Shown here piece after piece: positions 25,592 to 34,435 of a stretch of 64,000 nt of DNA; within the stretch, counting starts at the first letter, position 1; the number at the start of each line of letters is the position of its first letter. The position numbers and the translations under genes were made by a program. This stretch comes from Cupriavidus phytohabitans (lineage in GTDB: Bacteria > Pseudomonadota > Gammaproteobacteria > Burkholderiales > Burkholderiaceae): contig NZ_AUFE01000018.1 of the NCBI RefSeq assembly GCF_000426345.1, positions 46,627-110,626 of the forward strand, read 5' to 3'. A model generated the notes under the pieces. It saw nothing but the letters and a program-made list of their open reading frames with translations, made no database searches and had not been told where the DNA came from.

Positions 25592-26371
25592 TCAGCCAGG
25601 CCAGCGGTAGCGCAGCGGCTGCTTGGCCATGAAGCGGTCGGCCGCCTCGCGGCGGTAGCCGGTGGAGAAGGCGATGCCCTGTCCGTCCGCTTCCATCGCC
25701 AGCATGGTGTGCAGGTCCTGGTTGAGCGATGCGTTCAGCGCCTGCTTGGTCAGGCCCACCGCAACCGGCGAGGCCTCGGTGAAGGCGCGCGCCAGCGCCT
25801 GCGCGCGGCCGGCCAGGCTTTCCTCCGGCACGATTTCCATGACAATGCCAAGGTCTTGGGCGGCCTCGGCATCGAGTTCGCGCATCGAGAACATCAGCGC
25901 CTTGGCACGTTGCAGGCCGATCATCCGCGGCAAGGTGTAGAAAACACCACAATCGGGAATCAGGCCCATGCGCAGGAACGGCAGCCCGAAGCGCGCCCGC
26001 GGCGTGGCCAGGATGATGTCGGCGGTCAGCGCCAGGCTGAAGCCGGCACCGTAGGCCGCCCCGTTGACAGCGGCAATGACCGGCACGTCGAGCTGGATCA
26101 GGTCTTCCAGCCAGCCGTGCGCCTGCTGGAGCCGGCGGCGGCCTTGCGGCGCGTCGATCTCCACCTGCATCGAGCTGATGTCGCCGCCCGAGCAGAAGTC
26201 GGTGCCGGCGCCGGTCAGGATCATCGCGCGCACGCTCTCGTCGGCACGCACCTGGCGGATGGCTTCGCCGATTTCGCCGCGCATCGGGATCGACAGCGCG
26301 TTCTTGCGCTCGGGGTAGTTCAGGGTCAGGGTGGCGATGCCGTCTTCGATGGCAAAGCGGATGGTTTCCAT
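25592..26371 (-). CDS. Enoyl-CoA hydratase/isomerase
   Basis: 259 residues from the ATG at 26371; upstream in-frame codons are not conserved. The crotonase fold shows the oxyanion-hole segment GAGTDFCSGGDISSMQ and the second loop VIAAVNGAAYGAGFSLALTADI. Downstream, FGLPFLRMGLIPDCGVFYTLPRM has a Gly-Leu-Ile-Pro-Asp-Cys stretch where hydratases carry catalytic Glu, so isomerase or other crotonase chemistry is possible. It lies between the dehydrogenase and a Bug gene in the same operon. Confidence 0.9.
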   Translation of the reverse strand: METIRFAIEDGIATLTLNYPERKNALSIPMRGEIGEAIRQVRADESVRAMILTGAGTDFCSGGDISSMQVEIDAPQGRRRLQQAHGWLEDLIQLDVPVIAAVNGAAYGAGFSLALTADIILATPRARFGLPFLRMGLIPDCGVFYTLPRMIGLQRAKALMFSMRELDAEAAQDLGIVMEIVPEESLAGRAQALARAFTEASPVAVGLTKQALNASLNQDLHTMLAMEADGQGIAFSTGYRREAADRFMAKQPLRYRWPG

Positions 26372-26412
26372 GGATAGACTCCGGTATGCGATGCCGTGGC
26401 CGGCAGTGCCGC

Positions 26413-27396
26413 TCAGTCGAGCTGGATGTTGGCGTCGCGCACGATCTTTGCCCACTTGGGCATGTCGCCGCTGACCACCTCGGCCAGCTCCTGCGGGGTC
26501 GAGCCGACCGGCTGCAGGCCCATGCCGGCGAGCTTCTGCGAGACCTCGGGCAGTTTCACGATGCGTGCGGTCTCGGCCGCCAGCCTGGCGGTCACGTCCT
26601 TCGGCGCGCCGGCGGGCAGGAACAGCGCGAACCAGCCGTTGGGTTCAAACCCTTTCAGGCCCAGCTCGGCGAAGGTCGGCACATTGGGCAGCGCCTTGTA
26701 ACGCTGGCTGCCGGTGATGCCGAGGATCCTGAACTTGTTGCTGCCCAGGTAGGGATTGGCCGAGGTCACGTCGACAAAGGCCGAATCCACCTGCCCGCCG
26801 AGCACGTCGCTCATCAGCGGCGCGGCGCCCTTGTACGGGATATGGGCCAGGTCGATGCCGGCCTGCTGGCGCAGCAGCTCGCCATGCAGGTGCGACGAGG
26901 TGCCGTTGCCGTAGGAGCCGTAGCTGAGCTTGCCGGACTTGGCCAGCGCCAGGAACTCTCGCATGTTGCTGGCCGGCACGCGGTTGGGCACGACGAACAG
27001 GTCCGAGGACTTGGCGATCAGCGACACCGGCGTGAAGTCCCTGGCCGCGTCGTACGGCATGCGCTTGTACAGGCTGGGCGACTGGATCATCGCGGTGATC
27101 GCCAGCAGCAGCGTGTAGCCGTCGGCCGGCGCCTTGGCGACGGTGTCGTTGCCGAGCATGCCGCTGGCACCGGGCTTGTTCTCCACCACCACCGGCTGGC
27201 CCAGGATCTCGGCCAGGCGCTGGCCGACCAGGCGGCCGACGGTATCGGTGCCGCCGCCGGCGGGATACGGCACGATCAGGCGGATCGGCTTGCTCGGATA
27301 GGGTTGCTGGGCGAAGGCCTGGCCGGGGGTGCCGAGGATGGCCGCACCGGCCAGGGTGCCGGCCTGCGCCAGCCAGTTGCGTCTGCTTTGCTGCAT
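26413..27396 (-). CDS. Bug (TctC-like) periplasmic solute-binding protein
   Basis: 327 residues from the ATG at 27396. The signal peptide begins MQQSRRNWLAQAG, with an RR pair suggesting possible Tat export, and ends QAFAQ. The mature start is QPYPSKPIRLIVPYPAGGGTD, and VENKPGASGMLGNDTVAKA is the second conserved patch. It is one of two Bug genes in this five-gene operon, separated by the ligase. The two are clearly diverged from each other, so they may bind different carboxylates. No TctA/TctB partner is present. Confidence 0.93.
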   Translation of the reverse strand: MQQSRRNWLAQAGTLAGAAILGTPGQAFAQQPYPSKPIRLIVPYPAGGGTDTVGRLVGQRLAEILGQPVVVENKPGASGMLGNDTVAKAPADGYTLLLAITAMIQSPSLYKRMPYDAARDFTPVSLIAKSSDLFVVPNRVPASNMREFLALAKSGKLSYGSYGNGTSSHLHGELLRQQAGIDLAHIPYKGAAPLMSDVLGGQVDSAFVDVTSANPYLGSNKFRILGITGSQRYKALPNVPTFAELGLKGFEPNGWFALFLPAGAPKDVTARLAAETARIVKLPEVSQKLAGMGLQPVGSTPQELAEVVSGDMPKWAKIVRDANIQLD

Positions 27397-27430
27397 GCTG
27401 TGTCTCTCTGTTCCGTGTTTCGCTGCGCGC

Positions 27431-29155
27431 TCAGTCGCGCGGGGCTTCGGCCTGCATCTCGCGTTCCTGCAGGGCGCGCCACTGGATCTTGCCGGTGCCC
27501 GACTTGGGCAGCGCCTCGACGAACTCGACGATGCGCGGCACCTTGTAGGCGGCCAGCCGCTCACGGCACCAGGCCATGATGCGTTCGGGATCGGCCTCGG
27601 CAGTGCCGCGCGCCTCGGGGCGCAGCGCGATCACCGCCTTGACGGTCTCGCCGCGGCGCTCGTCGCGGGCGGCGATCACGCAGGCCTCGTGGATGGCCGG
27701 GTGGCCATACAGCAGGTTCTCCACCTCGGCGGGCCAGACCTTGAAGCCGGAGGCGTTGATCATGCGCTTGAGGCGGTCGCGCATGAAGAAGTAGCCCTCT
27801 TCGTCCATGAAGCCCAGGTCGCCGGTGCGCAGGAAGCGCTTGCCGTCGAGCTCGACGAACGAGGCCTCGTTGGCTTCGGGGTTGCGCCAGTAGCCCTGCA
27901 TCACCTGGCCGCCATGCGCGACGATCTCGCCGGTCTGGCCTTGCGGCAGCTCTGCCAGCGTCTGCGGGTCGATCACGCGCGCGTCGACGCCGAAGGTGGC
28001 GATGCCCAGGCATTCGCGCTTGGGCTTGTGGCGCGGGTTGGACAGCAGGAACGAGGCGGTCTCGGTCATGCCATAGGCCTCGACGTAAGGCAGGCCGAAG
28101 CGCTCCTGCAACATGTTGGCGACCGCGTCGGGCATGGCGGCGCCGCCGCCGCCGAGGAAGGCCAGGCTCGACAGGTCGCGCTGCGCGATGCCGGGCTGGG
28201 AGAAGAAGTCCACCATCATGGCCGGCGGCGCGCCCCATACCGAGGCGCGGTAGCGCTCGATCAGGTCGGCGGCCAGCGCCCGGTCCCAGCGCGGCATCAG
28301 CACCACGGTGGCGCCGAGGTAGATCGGCGAATTCATGCAGTTCTGCATGCCGAGCAGGTGGAACATCGGCGCCACCGCCAGCACCACCGATTCGGGCGTG
28401 CTGCTGCGCCAGATCTGCGAGCCGACCGCGGCGGTCATCATGGTGCCGTGCGTATGCATGCAGCCCTTGGGGTTGCCGGTGGTGCCCGAGGTGTAGGCCA
28501 GCATGCACAGCGTGTCGAAGCCGGCCTGGTGCGGCAGCGCGCGATGCCCGGCCGCGCTGGCGGCATCCCATGCCACCGGCATCGCGCCGGATGGCGCCGC
28601 CCGCAGCACCGGCGCGGGCTCGCGCAGCCATGCCGGCACCGGCAGGCCGCCGTCGTCGCGCAGCATGCCGGCATAGTCGTGCACGATCACGTGGCGCAGG
28701 GCCGGGCCATGCAGCGGCGACAGGCACTGGTACAGCTCGCTGCCGGCGAAGGCGGCGACCGCGCCGCTGTCGGAGACCACGTGCGCCAGCTCGGCCTCCA
28801 GCCACATCGGGTTGGCCGGCACCACCACGCCTTCGGCGCGCAGGATCGCGTAGTAGGCCATGATGAACTGCGGGCAGTTCTGGCTGAACAGCAGCACACG
28901 GTCGCCGGGCTGGATGCCGCAGGCCTGCTGCAGGTAGCCGGCCATGCGCTCGATCTCGTCCTGCAGCTGCGCGTACGAGATCGAGGTGCCGAAGTACTGG
29001 ATCGCGGTCTTGTCCGGATAGCGGCGCGCGGCGGCCTCGACGTTGTAGTACAGGCTGGTGCGCGGCGTGTGCAGCGTGGCGGGCAAGCCTGGCGGCCAGG
29101 CCGGCGACCGGGCCAGGGATTGGAACGGCAGGTTGGTACTTGTAGCAGGCTTCAT
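27431..29155 (-). CDS. AMP-forming acyl-CoA ligase
   Basis: 574 residues. The P-loop YTSGTTGNPKG is at 221-231, YGMTETASFLLSNPRHK near 345, LRTGDLGFMDEEGYFFMRDR near 460, and the catalytic Lys in GTGKIQWRAL is about residue 556. It resembles medium/long-chain fatty-acyl-CoA ligases. It follows the leading Bug gene by 38 bases and would activate the acid imported with the help of the Bug proteins, feeding the hydratase and dehydrogenase of the same operon. Confidence 0.93.
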   Translation of the reverse strand: MKPATSTNLPFQSLARSPAWPPGLPATLHTPRTSLYYNVEAAARRYPDKTAIQYFGTSISYAQLQDEIERMAGYLQQACGIQPGDRVLLFSQNCPQFIMAYYAILRAEGVVVPANPMWLEAELAHVVSDSGAVAAFAGSELYQCLSPLHGPALRHVIVHDYAGMLRDDGGLPVPAWLREPAPVLRAAPSGAMPVAWDAASAAGHRALPHQAGFDTLCMLAYTSGTTGNPKGCMHTHGTMMTAAVGSQIWRSSTPESVVLAVAPMFHLLGMQNCMNSPIYLGATVVLMPRWDRALAADLIERYRASVWGAPPAMMVDFFSQPGIAQRDLSSLAFLGGGGAAMPDAVANMLQERFGLPYVEAYGMTETASFLLSNPRHKPKRECLGIATFGVDARVIDPQTLAELPQGQTGEIVAHGGQVMQGYWRNPEANEASFVELDGKRFLRTGDLGFMDEEGYFFMRDRLKRMINASGFKVWPAEVENLLYGHPAIHEACVIAARDERRGETVKAVIALRPEARGTAEADPERIMAWCRERLAAYKVPRIVEFVEALPKSGTGKIQWRALQEREMQAEAPRD

Positions 29156-29193
29156 TTGCAGCAGGTCAGCGGTTCAATTCGGAATATGGGAAA

Positions 29194-30207
29194 TCAGTCC
29201 AGCCGGATGTTGTTGACGCGGATCACCTTGCCCCAGCGGGCGTAGTCGGTCCGCACGGTCTGCGCGAAGGCGTCGGGCGTGCTGCCGGTCAGCACGATCC
29301 CCATTTCGCCCATGCGCTTGCGCAGCTCGGGCTGGGCCAGCACGCGGTTGACCTCGGCGGCATACTTGTCGACCACCGCGCGCGGCGTCGCCGCCGGCAG
29401 GAACAGGCCGAACCAGCCCTGGCCGTCCATGCCGGCCACGCCGGCTTCACGGAAGGTCGGCACGTCCGGCAGTTGCGGCGAGCGCGCCGCGCCGGTCACG
29501 GCAAGCGCGCGCAGGCGGCCCGAGGCGTTGTGCGGCTTGGCCCCCATCACGGAAATAATGGCGGCCGGCACCTGGCCACCGAGCAGGTCGTTCAGCTCCG
29601 GCGCCTCGCCCTTGTACGAGACGTGCACCATGTCGAGCTTGGCCGACTCCTTGAAGATCTCGCCGTACAGGTGGCCGCTCGAGCCGGTGCCGTACGAGCC
29701 GTAGGAGAACTGCTTCGGCTTGGCGCGGACCAGCTCGATGAATTCCTTGATGTTGTTGGCAGGCACGGCGCTGTGCACGGCAAAGACCAGGTTGGTGGTG
29801 CCAAGCTCCGACACCGGCACGAAATCCTTGACCGGGTCGAACGGCGGCTTGGCGTAGAGGCTGGGCGCCTGCACCAGCGTGGTGATCGTCAGCAGCGCGG
29901 TATGGCCGTCGGCCTCGGCGCGGGCCACGGCTTCGGAGCCGATCATGCTGCTGGCGCCCGGGCGGTTCTCCACCACCACGGGGCGCTTCCAGGCCTTGCC
30001 CAGGCCGTCCGCCACCGCGCGCCCCAGCACGTCGGTGGCACCGCCGGCCGGGTATGGCACCACCAGCCGCACGGTCTTGTTCGGGAAGGCTGCCTCGGCC
30101 CAGGCCGTGCCCGAGGTCAGCAGCCCCACGCCCGCCGCCGCCAGCAATCCTGCCCCGAAGCGCCTCAATGCATCGCGAAGATCCGCACTACGACGATTTG
30201 CCTGCAT
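29194..30207 (-). CDS. Bug (TctC-like) periplasmic solute-binding protein
   Basis: 337 residues from the ATG at 30207, which has AAGGAGA upstream. Signal peptide (GLLAAAGVGLLTSGTAWAEA), then AFPNKTVRLVVPYPAGGATD and VENRPGASSMIGSEAVARA. It is the first gene of the operon, divergent from the AraC-type regulator. The 5' untranslated region carries a GC-rich hairpin just before the ribosome site. Confidence 0.93.
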   Translation of the reverse strand: MQANRRSADLRDALRRFGAGLLAAAGVGLLTSGTAWAEAAFPNKTVRLVVPYPAGGATDVLGRAVADGLGKAWKRPVVVENRPGASSMIGSEAVARAEADGHTALLTITTLVQAPSLYAKPPFDPVKDFVPVSELGTTNLVFAVHSAVPANNIKEFIELVRAKPKQFSYGSYGTGSSGHLYGEIFKESAKLDMVHVSYKGEAPELNDLLGGQVPAAIISVMGAKPHNASGRLRALAVTGAARSPQLPDVPTFREAGVAGMDGQGWFGLFLPAATPRAVVDKYAAEVNRVLAQPELRKRMGEMGIVLTGSTPDAFAQTVRTDYARWGKVIRVNNIRLD

Positions 30208-30230
30208 CTGTTGTCTCCTTTGGTTTTTTT

Positions 30231-30260
30231 GCCGGGGCGGCTGGGGCCACTGGCCCCGGC
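30231..30260 (-). promoter_or_regulatory. Hairpin in the leader of the Bug-ligase operon
   Basis: GCCGGGGC/GCCCCGGC 8-bp stem enclosing a GGGGCC/GGCCCC inner pair, followed on the minus strand by seven A and then the ribosome site. Its position just before AAGGAG suggests an effect on translation initiation or mRNA stability. Confidence 0.3.
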
Positions 30261-30485
30261 TCACCCGGTACTGGCCGCCTTGGCGGGCCGGTTCTTGTAT
30301 TAGCCGGAGAGTGCGCGATGCTGCGGTGCGTGGACAATGACCAGACGGGCCAAAATGATTGGCCGAATCGTTCAGGCAAAAGGCAGGCTTTGGCAAATCC
30401 CGATTGTGCGGTGCAGCCCGCGCTTGATAAGGTGGCGCAAAGACCGGAAATGCCCGCGCCGGCGCGTCACCTGACGAGGAGACCC

Positions 30486-31670
30486 ATGCACACCGCTGTC
30501 CTGCCATCGCTGCGCCCGCCAGTACCGGGCAAGCTGCACATTGCCGGCGCCCTGACGCAGGGTCCGGTGCCCGCCAGCGCGCGCCTGCCCGGCTCGGCAC
30601 AAGCCGGGGGAGCCGTGGCAGCCGTGACTGCGCAGGCCCCGGCACGCCACACGGTCGCCATCCAGCACGTGCACCGCATCCTTCAGGGTGCGCGCCGCCT
30701 CGGCCACGACGTCGACGCATTGCTGCGCCGCGCCGGCGTTTCGCCGGCACTGCTGGCCTCCCCCAGCGCGCGCGTGACCCAGGGGCAGTATGCGGCGCTG
30801 ATCCGCACACTGCGCCGCGTCATGCGCGACGAGCTGTGGGGGCTGCTGGAGCGGCCGGTCCCGCCGGGCACGTTTGCCCAGACAGCCCGCGCCATGATCC
30901 ATTGCGCCACGCTGGAAGACGCGATCCACGCGGCCATGCGCCTGTACCGGCTGCATCTCGATGCCTTTACACCGCGCCTGCATGTCAGCGCCGACGGCAG
31001 GGTTGCCTCGATCCGGCTGCAGCGGCGCGCGCCAACCTCCGCATGCCGCAGCTTCGCGGAATCGACCTTTGTGTTCCAGGGCTATGCGCTGGTGAGCTGG
31101 CTGGTGGCGCAGCATATCCCGCTGCTGCGCGTCGACCTGGCCAACGAACGCCCGCAGGGCTGCAGCGACACCGAACGCGTGTTCAAGACCGCCGTGCACT
31201 ACGGCCAGCCGGTCACGGCGCTGCATTTCGATGCCGCCTGCCTGCGCCTGCCGGTGATGCAGGACGGCGACAGCCTGCGCGCCTTCCTGCAGGAAGCGCC
31301 GCGCAACCTGCTGATCCGCTACCGCGACAGCTGCTGCCTGGCCGAACGCATCCGCCAGCACCTGCGCTCGCACCTGAACGACGAACTGCCCTCGCTCGAG
31401 CAGATGGCGCGGATGCTGCGCCTGACGCCGCAGACGCTGCGCCGCCGGCTGCGCGACGAGGGCCGCGGCTACCAGAGCATCAAGGACAGCCTGCGCCGCG
31501 ATGTCGCCATCGGCATGCTGGAGCACCCCGGCATGACGCTGCAGGAAGTGGCGCTGCGGCTCGGCTTCTCGGAGCCGAGCACATTCCACCGCGCGTTCAA
31601 GAAGTGGACCGGCGTGGCGCCGGGCGAGTACCGGTTGCGGGGGCTGCGCGGCGAGCTGGAGCCGGCCTGA
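30486..31670 (+). CDS. AraC-family regulator with OruR/GbdR-type sensing domain
   Basis: 394 residues from the ATG at 30486, which has GAGGAG upstream. Residues about 60-250 form the arabinose_bd-like domain (IQHVHRILQGARRLGHDVDA, ALIRTLRRVMRDELWGLLER). The C-terminal AraC HTH pair spans about 300-385 (LEQMARMLRLTPQTLRRRLR, MTLQEVALRLGFSEPSTFHR, FKKWTGVAPGEYR). Similar proteins control carbon-compound catabolic operons. It is divergent from the Bug-ligase-Bug-hydratase-dehydrogenase operon and most likely activates it. Confidence 0.92.
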   Translation: MHTAVLPSLRPPVPGKLHIAGALTQGPVPASARLPGSAQAGGAVAAVTAQAPARHTVAIQHVHRILQGARRLGHDVDALLRRAGVSPALLASPSARVTQGQYAALIRTLRRVMRDELWGLLERPVPPGTFAQTARAMIHCATLEDAIHAAMRLYRLHLDAFTPRLHVSADGRVASIRLQRRAPTSACRSFAESTFVFQGYALVSWLVAQHIPLLRVDLANERPQGCSDTERVFKTAVHYGQPVTALHFDAACLRLPVMQDGDSLRAFLQEAPRNLLIRYRDSCCLAERIRQHLRSHLNDELPSLEQMARMLRLTPQTLRRRLRDEGRGYQSIKDSLRRDVAIGMLEHPGMTLQEVALRLGFSEPSTFHRAFKKWTGVAPGEYRLRGLRGELEPA

Positions 31671-31676
31671 GCCGCG

Positions 31677-31883
31677 CTATTCAAGCTGGATCTCGCCGTC
31701 GAATTTCGCCTTGAGCTTTGCCGCCGGCAGTTCCAGGGTCATCGTCACCGGAAAGCGTCCGGTGGCAGAGATGGCGCCGTCGGCGATGGCCTGGGCGATC
31801 GCCTGCTCGATCTCGCGCTGTGAACTGACGCCGACGACCTTGAGGAATTTGCGGATGCTGAGGTTGAAGGTTTCCTCATCCAT
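31677..31883 (-). CDS. Small DUF6494-like protein
   Basis: 68 residues: MDEETFNLSIRKFLKVVGVS, then SQREIEQAIAQAIADGAI and a basic-hydrophobic end that alternates (VTMTLELPAAKLKAKFDGEI). The pattern (an Asn/Ser-rich start, then helix and two beta strands) matches small uncharacterised proteins listed as DUF6494; the family name is from memory. Its stop lies 6 bases from the stop of the converging AraC gene. Confidence 0.7.
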   Translation of the reverse strand: MDEETFNLSIRKFLKVVGVSSQREIEQAIAQAIADGAISATGRFPVTMTLELPAAKLKAKFDGEIQLE

Positions 31884-31938
31884 GTGCTGTCTCCGGAAGC
31901 TGGGCGCGCGGTGCGCCCTGGAAACAGCCTAGGCGATG

Positions 31939-31963
31939 CGGGGGCTTTGTGCAGGCGCCCCCG
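31939..31963. terminator. Hairpin downstream of the SDR-CaiB operon
   Basis: CGGGGGC/GCCCCCG, 7-bp perfect stem with 11-base loop, just after the CaiB stop on the minus strand. No U-tract. Confidence 0.35.
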
Positions 31964-31974
31964 GGACCTGTGCT

Positions 31975-33225
31975 TCAGATGACGCCCTGCTCCCGCAGCG
32001 CGGCAATGCGTGCGGCGGACAAACCCAGCACGCCTTCCAGCACGCGCTCGGTATGTTGTCCCAGTCGCGGCGGCGGCGCATCGTACTGCACCGGCGTCGC
32101 CGACAGCCGCAACGGGCTCTTGACGGTCGGGCAAAGGCTGCCGTCGTCGCGCACCAGGTCGACCTGCAGCTCGCGGTGCCGCACCTGCGGGTCTTCCAGC
32201 ACCTGGCCGTAGTCGTTGATCGGCCCGCACGGGATGCCCTGCGCTTCCAGCGCCTGGACCCAGTGGGCGGTCTCCCGCGTGCGCATGTGCGCCTCCAGCA
32301 TCGGCACCAGCGTCTCGCGGTGGACGATGCGGCCGGGACCGGTGGCAAAGCGCTCGTCGGCGGCCAGGTCGGCACGTTCGATGCCGCGGCAGTAGGCCTG
32401 CCACTGCCCGTCGTTGCCCGCCGCCACGATCATGTAGCCGTCGGCGGTGGCGAACACATGGTAGGGCACCATGTTGGCGTGCGCGTTGCCATAGCGCGGC
32501 ATGGCCTGGCCGGTCACACGCTGGGCGATGATCGGCGTGGCACCGACCGCCACCACCGCGTCGAGCAGCGCCATGTCGATATGCTGGCCCTCGCCGGTGC
32601 GTTCGGCATGGCGCAGCGCGGCCAGCACGGCCACCGTGGCATACATCCCGGTCAGCATGTCGACCACCGCGACGCCGACCTTCTGCGGCCCGCCGCCGGG
32701 CAGGTCGTCGCGCTCGCCGGTGACGCTCATCAGGCCGCCGAGGCCCTGGAAGATGAAGTCGTAGCCGGGCTTGTGCGCGCTCGGCCCGGCCTGGCCGTAG
32801 CCCGTGATCGAGCAATAGACGATGGCCGGGTTGACCGCCTTCAGGCTTTCATAGTCCAGCCCGTAACGCTTCAGGTCGCCGACCTTGTAGTTCTCCAGCA
32901 CGATCTGCGACTTCGCCGCCAGTTCGCGCACGATCGCCTGCCCTTCCGGGCTGGCGATATCCAGCGTCACCGACTGCTTGCCGCGGTTGGCGCCGGCAAA
33001 GTAGGTGGCGTCGCGCGACGGCTGGCCGTTCGCATCGGGCAGCCAGGGCGGCCCCCACGATCGCGTGTCGTCGCCGGCGCCGGGGCGCTCCACCTTGATG
33101 ACCTCGGCCCCCAGGTCGACCAGGTTCTGCGCGCACCACGGTCCCGCCAGGATGCGCGACAGGTCGAGCACCCGCACGCCCTCGAGGGCGCCGCGGGTAC
33201 CGGGCAGGGATTGCGCCCCCGCCAT
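31975..33225 (-). CDS. CaiB/BaiF-family (class III) CoA-transferase
   Basis: 416 residues. The N-terminal LEGVRVLDLSRILAGPWCAQ is the family signature, followed by EVIKVERPGAGDDTR, GKQSVTLDIASPEGQ and the presumed catalytic Asp in VGVAVVDMLTGMYATVAVL. It moves CoA between carboxylic acids without ATP. The start is one base after the stop of the SDR gene upstream, so the pair is translationally coupled. The operon is divergent from the LysR regulator at 34436. Confidence 0.93.
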   Translation of the reverse strand: MAGAQSLPGTRGALEGVRVLDLSRILAGPWCAQNLVDLGAEVIKVERPGAGDDTRSWGPPWLPDANGQPSRDATYFAGANRGKQSVTLDIASPEGQAIVRELAAKSQIVLENYKVGDLKRYGLDYESLKAVNPAIVYCSITGYGQAGPSAHKPGYDFIFQGLGGLMSVTGERDDLPGGGPQKVGVAVVDMLTGMYATVAVLAALRHAERTGEGQHIDMALLDAVVAVGATPIIAQRVTGQAMPRYGNAHANMVPYHVFATADGYMIVAAGNDGQWQAYCRGIERADLAADERFATGPGRIVHRETLVPMLEAHMRTRETAHWVQALEAQGIPCGPINDYGQVLEDPQVRHRELQVDLVRDDGSLCPTVKSPLRLSATPVQYDAPPPRLGQHTERVLEGVLGLSAARIAALREQGVI

Positions 33226-33226
33226 C

Positions 33227-34141
33227 TCAGATCGGATCCCAGCCGATCACGTCGGGCGAGCGCTCCAGCTTGAAGAAGCTGTTGCGCATCGCCGGCATGG
33301 CGATCTCGGCCACGCTTTCCGGGGTCCAGCCTTCGCTCATGTGCACCGAGCGCACGGGGCGCGGCTGGCTCATCAGCATGATCTCGTTGGCGCGCACCGC
33401 GAAGATCTGGGCGTTGACTTCAGACGCAGCGTCGCTGGCCAGGTACACCGCCACCGGGGCGATCTTGCCGGCTTCCATCTTCTGCAGCTTGGCGACGCGG
33501 GCCTTTTCTTCCGGCGTTTCAGCCGGGATCGAGCTGGTCATGCGGCTCCACGCGAACGGCGCGATGCAGTTCGAGCGCACGTTGAAACGCTGCATGTCCA
33601 GCGCGATCGACTTGGACAGCGCGGCGATGCCCAGCTTGGCCGCCGAGTAGTTGGCCTGGCCCAGGTTGCCGATCAGGCCCGAGGTCGAGGTCATGTGCAC
33701 GTAGGCACCGCTCTCCTGGTCCTTGAAGTAATTGGCCGCCGCGCGGCTGACGAAGAAGGTGCCGTGCAGGTGCACGTCGATCACCGAGCGCCATTCTTCT
33801 TCATTCATCTTGAAGAACATGCGGTCGCGCAGGTTGCCCGCGTTGTTGACCACCGCGTCGATGCGGCCGAAATTGTCCAGCGCGCACTGCACGATGGCGT
33901 TGGCGCCGTTCCAGGTGGAGACGCTGTCGGTGTTGGCCACGGCCTCGCCGCCGGCGGCGCGGATTTCTTCCACCACGCGCTGCGCGGGGCCGGTGTCGGC
34001 GCCTTCCCCGGTCATCGACACGCCCAGGTCATTAACCACCACCTTGGCCCCGGCGGCGGCCATTGCCAGCGCGATGCCGCGCCCGATTCCGCCACCCGCG
34101 CCCGTCACCAGCGCGACCTTGCCTGCCATCAAACCGCTCAT
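33227..34141 (-). CDS. SDR, MFE-2-like 3-hydroxyacyl-CoA dehydrogenase
   Basis: 304 residues from the ATG at 34141, which has GAGGAGCAAGG upstream. TGAGGGIGRGIALAMAAAGA, VVNDLGVSMTGEGADTGPAQ and NNAGNLRDRMFFKMNEEEW match the dehydrogenase domain of peroxisomal multifunctional enzyme type 2 rather than ordinary FabG. The active-site Tyr-Lys is in YSAAKLG. The last 60 residues extend beyond the SDR core. It likely oxidises a 3-hydroxyacyl-CoA made or released by the CoA-transferase that follows. Confidence 0.9.
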   Translation of the reverse strand: MSGLMAGKVALVTGAGGGIGRGIALAMAAAGAKVVVNDLGVSMTGEGADTGPAQRVVEEIRAAGGEAVANTDSVSTWNGANAIVQCALDNFGRIDAVVNNAGNLRDRMFFKMNEEEWRSVIDVHLHGTFFVSRAAANYFKDQESGAYVHMTSTSGLIGNLGQANYSAAKLGIAALSKSIALDMQRFNVRSNCIAPFAWSRMTSSIPAETPEEKARVAKLQKMEAGKIAPVAVYLASDAASEVNAQIFAVRANEIMLMSQPRPVRSVHMSEGWTPESVAEIAMPAMRNSFFKLERSPDVIGWDPI

Positions 34142-34435
34142 TGCCTTGCTCCTCTCAAATTCCCTGAAATCCTGTCGTCCGGTCACCGCTGCCATCGGTA
34201 GGGTGATCACGATGCGTACGGCGACATCGGTGTGTACGGCGCGATGATCGTCCGGATTCGCCGTTCGCATGCCGGTCCGGCCCCAATTCCGGTGCGATTA
34301 TCGGCACGCCGCCTGAGGGGCGACGCCCGAGTGCTGTCATTCCGGATGTCATTGCCGCGTCGGATACGATAAATTGGCACCCGCGTCTTTGGAATTCACG
34401 AATCACAAAAGTGGCCTTTGGCCTGACGGAAGCCC

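Noticed and set aside
27329..29245. Plus-strand open frame opposite the acyl-CoA ligase
   Set aside because: Residue composition (His, Arg, Gly, Ala-rich) and absence of any motif show it is an antisense shadow of the ligase.
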